From contig NC_079487.1 in NCBI RefSeq assembly GCF_020520425.1, positions 112,688,141 through 112,752,140 of the forward strand: a stretch of DNA of 64,000 bases. The letters are read 5' to 3'. Both the position numbers and the translations under genes were made by a program. Numbering within the stretch: the first letter of the stretch is position 1; each line of letters opens with the position of its first letter. Under the pieces are notes generated by a model, which made no database searches, was not told where the DNA came from, and worked only from the letters and a program-made list of their open reading frames with translations. This document shows positions 57,196-64,000 of the stretch, piece after piece. This DNA is from Spinacia oleracea. Taxonomy: Eukaryota > Streptophyta > Magnoliopsida > Caryophyllales > Amaranthaceae.

Positions 57196-58173
57196 TCATC
57201 CTCGCAAATAGGGTATTAGATAAATAAACAAAAAAATAAAACTAAAAGAAAAAGAATCAGAATCAGAAGTAGAGAAAAAATCAAAAGAAAAAGAAAAAGG
57301 AGAATATTTACAACTTCCCTCTAATTGCTCCTCGGGCAATGTAAACGTTTCAGAATGAGCATCAAGGTCGACAAGGTCAAATGTATCATGGGATGGAGAC
57401 CTATTGATAAAGTGCGAAAGACTTAACATGGGGGATGTAGGAAAAAGATCAAGCCTCCGCGAGAACGGGACATAGGCGGGAGGAGATATAGGCTCAACAT
57501 TAATGTTTTTACCTATAATTCCACCCTCGTGAACAAACTCGTCACTAAAATCGTCAACCAAAATTTTCGCAACCAACGATTCTACATCCTCCAAAGTCTC
57601 CGTTATATCCAACTTTTCCTCATCAGTACCAAAAGTCAAATGATAACCTTCCTCTAATGAACTAACATTCTCAACAAATCCACCACCACCATCATCATCA
57701 TTATAAAGGATTTTCATGTCACAATAAGATGGTTCGAGTTGGAAATTTTGCATATCAAATCGAAGGAAAGGGTTGACATTACTAACATATGACTCGTTAT
57801 AGGGACAAAGAGAAGTATCATGGTCATGACAATGACAACAAGAACAATAATACGGGGGAGGGGTGTGAGTTTGGGGAATAGGAAAAGAGAAATTTTGCAG
57901 AGTAGGTTCCACAAACATTGTCATCTCCCACTCATACGTATCCCTAGCTAATTGCTCAATCAACGCCCAACACTCTTCTGGAGTCTTCTCCACAAATATA
58001 TAACTACTCATGGAATCCAACACCAATCTTGTATCTTCATTCAATCCCTCATAAATCACCATACATAGATCCCATTGTTCAAAAAGATGATTTGGACCAA
58101 GAAAATCTCCGAGCCTATAATAATACCTCCAAAACACTTCATTCTCGAATTGAGGAAAACAAATAGAAGCCAT
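57196..58173 (-). CDS. Gag-like protein of the Athila-like element
   Basis: 325 residues from the ATG giving MASICFPQFENEVFWRYYYR; the frame also opens upstream with TTG. The next ~60 residues (EQWDLCMVIYEGLNEDTR, SSYIFVEKTPEECWALIEQL) resemble the C-terminal part of Athila-type gag. A CCHC zinc knuckle of exact C-x2-C-x4-H-x4-C spacing follows (CSCCHCHDHDTSLC). After this come acidic stretches and a serine/phenylalanine-rich end with no match I know. The N-terminal gag part is missing compared with Athila. The frame begins ~115 nt inside the primer site. It may package its own RNA into particles of a helper; that is inference. Confidence 0.75.
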   Translation of the reverse strand: MASICFPQFENEVFWRYYYRLGDFLGPNHLFEQWDLCMVIYEGLNEDTRLVLDSMSSYIFVEKTPEECWALIEQLARDTYEWEMTMFVEPTLQNFSFPIPQTHTPPPYYCSCCHCHDHDTSLCPYNESYVSNVNPFLRFDMQNFQLEPSYCDMKILYNDDDGGGGFVENVSSLEEGYHLTFGTDEEKLDITETLEDVESLVAKILVDDFSDEFVHEGGIIGKNINVEPISPPAYVPFSRRLDLFPTSPMLSLSHFINRSPSHDTFDLVDLDAHSETFTLPEEQLEGSCKYSPFSFSFDFFSTSDSDSFSFSFIFLFIYLIPYLRG

Positions 58174-58272
58174 GTATATTTTAAAAAAAAGGAATTTTAT
58201 ACACAAACCAAAAAAACTATATACAATGTAGCCTCACCAAAAACAAAAGCTAAAAAGAAAAATAAAACCGTC

Positions 58273-58290
58273 TCCCCGGCAACGGCGCCA
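58273..58290 (-). promoter_or_regulatory. Primer binding site, Athila type
   Basis: TGGCGCCGTTGCCGGGGA on the minus strand, five bases after the right LTR. Confidence 0.92.
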
Positions 58291-58295
58291 AAATT

Positions 58296-59765
58296 TGATA
58301 GGTTGTCGTACACCCGTCAAAAATAAAATCCTAACGAAACCTCCTAACAATGTAGTAGGGTAAGCAGGGTCGAATCCACAGAGAGATGGCTACTTAAATC
58401 TAGCTTTCAAGGTATGGCGAAACTAATAATGTCACGAAATTTAGGATTCAATGTTTAAACTAAAATAAATAGAAAAATAAACTAAAAGATCTAGGGCAAC
58501 GGTTCACCATGTTCATAGTTCAGAATCAATCAAAACATCATCAACAACTCAAATATTCAAATTATCTAGAGCACAAGTTAATCCTACGGTCGGGTCTTAA
58601 CACTCTCAATTCAACATATGCAGTACGATCGCTAACATAATCAGAATTGCTAGTTGTAGGTAAGCCTCTAAAATTCGATCTTTCGATTCTAAATCCTATT
58701 AGCATGATTTAATCAAACAATTGATCAGATTGCAAAGATTAACAATATAAACCTAATCAACTAGAATATCAATGAATAATTAAACCATCAACAATAATAA
58801 TAAAGATTCATAACATAAACATGGATTCCCAAACCCTAGAAAGCGAACTACTCAATCATGAAACGAACAATGAAAATCAAATCTAAGAATGAAAACATAA
58901 TTAAAAGCAATAAATAAAATAAAAACGAAAATCAATAATACCTCAAAGAATTACATTAATGGAGTTTGTAGAAAAACTATGGTTCATGAAAAAGAAAAGA
59001 GAGAAAAAAACGTGAAAGAGGAGTTCCAAGAGAATTAAAACCTCAGGGAAAATAAAGCATAAGGGAATACATTGATTCCCTTGAGGTATTTTAGTGTTTC
59101 CTAAATTCTAAACAAAAAAGGAAAATAATAATAATAATTACATAAGTTATCATTAAATTGAACGATCACGAGAAACGACGCAACGAACCCGCATGGAAGT
59201 AGCTGGGCGGAGAAACCAGCGGGCCCGCTGGTGGGTCGCTGGTTTTCGCGCCCAAGGGGAAGATTGGGCCATCATTTTGGGCTTCGGGCGAAGCGGATAG
59301 TCAAGCCATCTTGTTTATGTCATAACTCTTGTTCTACAATGCCTATAAGGACGTGTGACCTGTCGTTGGAAAGCTCTTGAAGTCTACTTTCTAGGCCAAT
59401 AAAAATCGCCTCATTCCGACATGTAGAACTTGAGATATCATCAAAAGAGTGAACGCTTGTCCGTTTTGATGCTTAGAAAAATAGCGTTTAGCTTCGTTGT
59501 TGACTCAAAATTATCCCTAGAGATATGCAATGATCCTCGATTCAACATTCCATCCGTTCATCATCCAAATCAACTCATAACACTCCGAAAGCATCCAAAT
59601 GACCGTAAAATCACTTGAAACATTAAGAAAACACAAACGGGGCGTAATAGAGTACGACAACGATAACTTATGCAAATGTGATCCTAAATGCAACTAAAAT
59701 GATATAAATGCCTAATAATGCAACCTAAATGCGCCTAAAATACCCTATACAAATATGACTCATCA
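58296..59765 (-). repeat. 5' LTR of the Athila-like element
   Basis: 1470 bp, the complete LTR; 58525-59004 is absent from the other copy. The palindrome CCAGCGGGCCCGCTGG lies near 59215. Confidence 0.93.
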
Positions 59766-59770
59766 TGTCA

Positions 59771-61725
59771 TTAGTAAGAAGTTGACTAATTTATTGAAAA
59801 TGGGGTATTTGCTTGGAATGATAATGCTCATCTTGCCTTTGAAAAATTGAAAACAGCTTTGACTTGTGCTCCTGTTTTGGCAGTTCCTGATTTCTCCAAA
59901 CCTTTGATTCTAGAAACAGATGCATCAAAACTGGAATAGGAGTTGTTCTAATGCAAGATAATCACCCACTTGCTTTCATAAGTAGATCTTTGGGTCCAAA
60001 ATGGCAGAGGTTATCTGTTTATGAAAAGGAGCTATTGGCTATTATCTTTGCTGTGCAGAAATGGGAGCAATATTTGATTGCTGGTCACTTCATCATCAGA
60101 ACATATCAAACAAGCTTAAAGTGGTTACTGCAGCAGAAAATTTCTACACATTTTCAGCAATTTTGGTTATCAAAGTTGATGGGTTATGACTATGAAATAC
60201 AGTATAAGAGTGGTAAGGAGAATGTTGCTGCTGATGCATTATCTAGGGTACAAGGAGTTGAGGTACTATGCATGGCTATCTCTTTGGTCTCTTCATATTT
60301 ACATGAGAAAATCAAGAGTAGTTATGCTGCTGATAACAATATTCTTCATATTATAGCTCAATTACAACAGGGACAATTTGTTGCTCACTATAAGCTACGG
60401 GATGTTTTGTTACATAAGAATGCTAGATTGGTGATTGGTCCTGATGAGAATTCGAGAAGCAAGCTGATGAATTGGTATCATGCCTCACCTGAATGTGGGC
60501 ACTCTGGTCGAGATATTACTTTAAAGAAACTAAAGACATTGTTTTCATGGAGAGGAATGTCAAGAGATGTTAGGCAATTTGCCAGGAAGTGTCCCATCTG
60601 TCAACTTTCTATGTATGACACCTCAGCTAAACCTGGTTTACTACAGCCTTTACCAATTCCTGAAGAAGTTTGGGTAGACATTTCAATGGATGTTAATGGG
60701 GGATTGCCTAAATCTAATGGGAAAGAGGTCATTTTTGTGGTGGTTGACAGGCTCAGTAAGTATGCACATTTTGTTGCTTTGGCACACCCCTATTCTGCTA
60801 TTGAGGTAGCTCGGGCTTATCTTGCTAACATCTTTAAATTACATGGCTGGCCAAAGAGTATTGTCAGTGATAGAGATGCCATTCTCATAAGTCAATTCTG
60901 GAAAGGGTTGTTCTCTTTGCATGGCACTGAATTTCTTCTTTCTTCTGCTTATCACCTTGAAACTTATGGCCAAACTGAAGTAGTTAACAGGTGCTTGGAA
61001 ACTTATCTGAGATGTATGTGTGGTGAAAAACCCAAGGAATGGAGTTTATGGCTACCCATGGCTGAATGGTGGTACAACACCCATTTTCAGTCTGATATCC
61101 AACTCACACCCTATGAGGTGGTGTATAACCAACCTCCACCAGTGTATCTACCATATCTGGCTGGTGATTCTCCCATTGAAGTGGTAGACAGAAGTTTACA
61201 AAGAAGGGAATAGATGCTTGCCCTCATCAAATTTCACTTAACTAGAGCTCAGTCCAAAATGAAGTCACAGGCTGATAAACATAGGTCTGACAGATCTTTT
61301 AATTGTGGTGATTGGGTGTTACTTAAGTTGCAACCTTACAGACAGAATAAAGTACAACACGGAAGTAATCAGAAGTTGGCTCCTATGTATTTTGGTCCAT
61401 TTCAGGTGGATACAAAAATTGGGAAGGTTGCCTATAAACTTAAGTTACCTGTTCATAGCAAAATCCACAATTATTTCATGTGTCTCAACTCAAGAAGTTT
61501 CATGGAACCTTACCAGTTGCTACTCAAGTTCCTACTTGGTTACAGGGTCAAGAAGAGGATCTTATCATTCAACCTGAGGCTATTTTGGATACAAGGGTGG
61601 TGAAATTCCAAAACAAAGATCAAGTTCAGTATCTGGTCCAGTGGTATCATTGTCCACTTCATGAAGCTAGTTGGGAAAGAGCCAAAGATTTTGTTCACAG
61701 ATTTCCTTCTTTTCCTATTCCATAG
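59771..61725 (+). pseudogene. Chromovirus RNase H, integrase and chromodomain, broken
   Basis: 59771-59950 is the frameshifted link from RT to RNase H (FEKLKTAL, VPDFSKPLILETDASK). The long frame 59951-61213 has RNase H (HPLAFISRSLGPKWQ, YEKELLAIIFAVQKW, ADALSR), the integrase HHCC region (HSGRDITLKKLK, CPICQL) and the DDE core (DISMDVNGG, VSDRDA, QTEVVNRCLE). It ends in TAG at 61211-61213, after which the same frame goes on (61214-61603) with [20 protein letters not shown] frameshift near 61480 leads to 61480-61725 with SQLKKFHG and QYLVQWYHCPLHEASWERA, a chromodomain-like end. One nonsense and at least two frameshifts make it non-functional. Confidence 0.9.
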
Positions 61726-61753
61726 ATGTTGCTAAGACTTTAAGGGGGTGGTA

Positions 61754-61959
61754 TGATAAGGTCAAACTAATCCTACAATTGACTTATCATGTTGACTTTT
61801 CAACTTGGAGGAAAATTCTGTTGTAACAGAATTTCTAACTGATTCTTCAGTTGTTATTTCTGTTTTAGCATACATTGCTTTGTAAGAGTAGTTTCTCTTC
61901 TCATCAGAAGATTATAAGTAGTTTCAAACAATTAATAAAATTCTTCTTGCTTTGTAACA
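61754..61959 (+). repeat. Chromovirus 3' LTR, internally deleted
   Basis: Starts TGATAAGGTC after the polypurine tract AAGGGGGTGG (61742-61751) and ends TTTGTAACA. Relative to the 335-bp 5' LTR it lacks about 28 bp (after TAAGTAG) and about 100 bp before the end. The target-site duplication GTATT follows directly, so the true end is kept. Confidence 0.88.
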
Positions 61960-61961
61960 GT

Positions 61962-62075
61962 ATTCAAATTAGATTTGCAGAATTTGTCATACAACGTATA
62001 AATTAGCATCTCGAAAAGCATTCAAATTAGATTTGCAGAATTTGTCATACAACGTATAAATTAGCATCTCGAAAA
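61962..62075. repeat. 58-bp tandem duplication next to the chromovirus end
   Basis: Two nearly identical copies of ATTCAAATTAGATTTGCAGA and the following 38 bases, at 61962 and 62020. They lie between the LTR end and the tRNA gene. Confidence 0.95.
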
Positions 62076-62097
62076 TGATGTTTAAAAAAAAACCAGT

Positions 62098-62170
62098 CGC
62101 CCACCGTGGGGCTCGAACCCACGACCACAAGGTTAAGAGCCTTGCGCTCTACCAACTGAGCTAGACGGGC
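62098..62170 (-). tRNA. tRNA-Lys (anticodon CUU)
   Basis: 73 nt folding into a full cloverleaf: acceptor GCCCGTC/GGTGGGC, D arm GCTC-AGTTGGTA-GAGC, anticodon stem CAAGG/CCTTG with loop CTCTTAA, and T arm GTGGG-TTCGAGC-CCCAC. The anticodon CTT gives lysine. A and B boxes are intact. A run of nine T follows four bases after the gene (62085-62093 on the minus strand), a good pol III terminator. No intron; CCA is not encoded, as expected for a nuclear gene. Confidence 0.97.
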
Positions 62171-62467
62171 TCTTGTCATACAAGTTAATAGTTTACAATT
62201 ACTATATTAGAGTGGCATACGAAAATGCACTAAACATCCAAAAGTTAAGTTCAATATAGGAAGTTTTTTTTTTTTCCAGTAAAAAACTGAATAATTGTAT
62301 ACTCCGTATTTTAGGGCAAGAAGATTAGAATAACAAGAGTACAAGACGTAAGACTACTCATTTGAGGATTGGTCAAGTAATTTGATTTTCAGTTTGATCT
62401 CCTACCTTAGGTCCATACTCCACGTATATTTGATTTTCTCGATGGGCGGATCGTTACCGGGAGATAA
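62171..62467. other. Intergenic, upstream of tRNA-Lys
   Basis: AT-rich, with ACTCCGTATTTTAGG near 62303. No gene. Confidence 0.5.
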
Positions 62468-62622
62468 TACACATACCCTGGTCTTTTATTGGTCCAAATT
62501 AGCTTAAAGAAATTTCATTTTGGAGGAAGATGGATTTTATTTGGAGGTGGGACCAATAATAAACCAATCAAAAAATAGGGTATGTAAGGACTCACATACC
62601 CCCAGGCCCCAGGGTATGTGTA
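62468..62622. mobile_element. Small MITE-like inverted repeat
   Basis: TACACATACCCTGG at the left is mirrored by CCAGGGTATGTGTA at the right (155 bp), with a second inner GGTATGT pair at 62579-62600. CCAAT-rich inner arms (TTATTGGTCC / GGACCAATAATA) also pair. No target-site duplication identified. Confidence 0.55.
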
Positions 62623-62911
62623 GCCTTTGCGACCGTTACCCATCACCCACTTAGACTAGCATTGTTTAACGTGGTTGGAAAATCATTATCATACAAAAGT
62701 TGTTTTGGTTGATATGATTGTCCCTCTCTATCCTCCCACTACGTAGTATTAATTCAGACTAGTTAATTTTACCACGTTTAATCATTTGAAATTGTTCGTA
62801 CGAGTGACTGTGGCTACCCGTGCCGTGACGTCGTCCGTCGCTCCTCAGTCCTCACACATAAATGAACTGGACCCCTTAGATTTATGTTGTTTGCCGTGTT
62901 TACTCGGTAAC
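62623..62911. other. Intergenic up to the copia LTR
   Basis: No supported gene. The short frame starting at 62786 is not convincing. Confidence 0.5.
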
Positions 62912-63073
62912 TGTCAAATATTGTGTAATCTCGTCTCATTCTCATTAATAACATACGTATATATAGTACAACTCAGTTACCTAAACCCTAGGTACACATT
63001 AGGTAACTCACCATAGTTAGGACTCTACAGAATATTCACAGAATAATATCTAATATCTTAACATATCTTAACA
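62912..63073 (-). repeat. Probable 3' LTR of the second copia element, 162 bp
   Basis: On the minus strand TGTTAAGATATG ... ATTTGACA follows the polypurine tract TTGAGGGGGA (63074-63083). A TATATATA stretch lies inside at 62959. Its size suits a small-LTR copia family; the other LTR is beyond the window. Confidence 0.65.
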
Positions 63074-63079
63074 TCCCCC

Positions 63080-64000
63080 TCAAGGTGGAGCATGTAGATC
63101 TCGAATGTCCATCTTGTTCAAAAAAAACTCAAATTGCGCCTTCCCCAACGCTTTGGTGAAGATATCTGCTAACTGAACCTTCGTCGACACGTACGACGGA
63201 CTGATGATCCCTTCCTTGATTGCATCTCGAATGAAATGACAATCTGACTCGATGTGTTTTGTCCTTTCATGGAACACCGGATTCTGTGCAATATGCAACG
63301 CAGACTGACTGTCGCAATACATCCTCATGCCTTGGTCGTGTGTCACCCCCAAGTCGCGTAGTAGTTGTTTCAACCACTTCAACTCACACGTCAGAGCTGC
63401 CATCGACCGATATTCTGCCTCAGCAGACGACCGAGAAACAGTATGCTGTTTCTTGGTCTTCCAAGAAACTGGCGACATACCAAGTGACACAAACCATCCA
63501 GTCACCGACCGACGCGTCATTGGACACCCTGCCCAATCCGAGTCGCACCACCCCTCCAACTGCAACGCACTGTCCGACCGAAGTAGTATACCTTGACCCG
63601 GACACTTCTTCAAATATCTCACTACTCGCAAAGCTGCTTCCCAATGTGCCTCCTTTGGTGCTTGCATAAATTGAGATAGGACATGTACAGAGTAGGCAAC
63701 GTCTGGTCGCGTGACAGCCAAATAAACCAGACGTCCGATCAGACGCCTATACTGCTCACCGTCCGACAGGTCTGGCCCGTCTGCCAATGCCAACCTATGA
63801 TTCTGTTCCATGGGAAAGTCCACAGGCTTTGCTCCCAACAATCCGGCCTCTGAGATGATGTCGAGGGCATATTTTCTCTGACATACATAGAACCCTTGAC
63901 TACTTCGTGCCACCTCTAACCCAAGGAAGTACTTCAGAGCCCCGAGGTCTTTCATTTTAAAACACTCCTTCAAGTATGCCTTAAAACTCTCAAGCGCAAA
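63080..64000 (-). CDS. Copia pol, C-terminal part (RT end and RNase H), runs off window
   Basis: On the minus strand the frame is open from base 64000 to TGA at 63080-63082, with no break in about 305 codons. RT end: MKDLGALKYFLGLEVARS, CQRKYALDI, RRLIGRLVYLAVTRPDVAY and SQFMQAP. RNase H: EGWCDSDWAGCP, TRRSVTGWFVSLG, SRSSAEAEYRSMA, CDSQSALHIAQNPVFHERTK and LADIFTKAL. All catalytic acidic residues I can place are present. The rest of pol and gag lies beyond the window. Base composition is more GC-rich than in the copia element at the left end, and the motifs differ, so it belongs to another family. Confidence 0.93.
   Translation of the reverse strand, partial: FALESFKAYLKECFKMKDLGALKYFLGLEVARSSQGFYVCQRKYALDIISEAGLLGAKPVDFPMEQNHRLALADGPDLSDGEQYRRLIGRLVYLAVTRPDVAYSVHVLSQFMQAPKEAHWEAALRVVRYLKKCPGQGILLRSDSALQLEGWCDSDWAGCPMTRRSVTGWFVSLGMSPVSWKTKKQHTVSRSSAEAEYRSMAALTCELKWLKQLLRDLGVTHDQGMRMYCDSQSALHIAQNPVFHERTKHIESDCHFIRDAIKEGIISPSYVSTKVQLADIFTKALGKAQFEFFLNKMDIRDLHAPP

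Larger units (their letters stand above)
52733..59765 (-). mobile_element. Athila-like LTR element, gag-only, minus strand
   Basis: The LTRs at 52733-53723 and 58296-59765 begin TGATAGG and end GACTCATCA; the flanking duplication is TGTCA (52728-52732, 59766-59770). On the minus strand the primer site TGGCGCCGTTGCCGGGGA (58273-58290) is the one known from Athila elements, and a polypurine tract CTTGGGGGAATT lies before the left LTR. The left (3') LTR lacks 479 bp present in the right one; otherwise they differ at only about six positions by eye. The 4.6-kb interior codes for a gag-like protein only, so the element relies on enzymes from others. Confidence 0.92.
31165..61959 (+). mobile_element. 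Ty3/gypsy chromovirus, broken and split by four insertions
   Basis: The 5' LTR 31165-31499 and 3' LTR 61754-61959 are flanked by the exact 5-bp duplication GTATT (31160-31164, 61960-61964). An initiator-Met primer site follows the 5' LTR. Coding order is gag, protease, RT, RNase H, integrase and a chromodomain-like C-terminus, as in chromoviruses. Removing the insertions at 31756-47044, 48152-48584, 48777-51635 and 52733-59765 leaves about 5.2 kb, a normal size. Frameshifts and stops in several domains show it has decayed. It is the oldest element of this block, because the other four lie within it. Confidence 0.93.

Overview
The window is nuclear DNA of a flowering plant, very probably a eudicot. 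It has GT-AG introns, a two-copy NRT1/PTR-family (NPF) transporter locus, a nuclear-type tRNA-Lys gene, and dense class I and class II transposons of plant lineages. The recurring string ACTCCGTA suggests Caryophyllales, but that is only an impression from memory.

Layout. (1) 1-4585: 3' part of a sense Ty1/copia element broken by one in-frame stop. (2) 5651-16556: NPF copy A, a pseudogene with three frameshifts. Its first intron has grown to 8.7 kb by a TIR element (6081-14262) that itself contains a CACTA transposon (6683-12540, TSD ATC). (3) 16557-26086: MITEs, a CCCGACC-rich repeat, and a gag-only Tekay-like LTR element (18540-24237, TSD TACTT) inserted in that repeat. (4) 26087-29961: NPF copy B, intact, four exons, 594 aa, with a hAT element in intron 2 ending 33 bp before the exon 3 acceptor. 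(5) 31165-61959: an old Ty3/gypsy chromovirus (TSD GTATT) split by four later insertions. These are a very young Tat-clade element on the minus strand (31756-47044, TSD ATCAC), a hAT MITE (48152-48584, TSD GTGTAAAG), a 2.86-kb solo LTR (48777-51635, TSD TCTAT) and a gag-only Athila-like element (52733-59765, TSD TGTCA). (6) 62098-62170: tRNA-Lys(CUU), minus strand. (7) 62912-64000: 3' end of a minus-strand Ty1/copia element leaving the window.

Only NPF copy B and the tRNA look like functional host genes. The most remarkable object is the Tat element. Its LTRs differ by one base by eye and it has near-intact gag-protease and pol frames with two RNase H domains. It also carries, antisense to its own genes, an intron-containing 1001-codon gene with a plant mobile domain and a coiled-coil tail. 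Each LTR holds eight 42-bp repeats, seven of them containing the palindrome TGACGTCA.

The NPF pair also gives a clear comparison. The dead copy keeps the ExxER motif of proton-coupled transporters, while the intact copy has ExxEI. One of the dead copy's frameshifts has the exact form of a hAT excision footprint.
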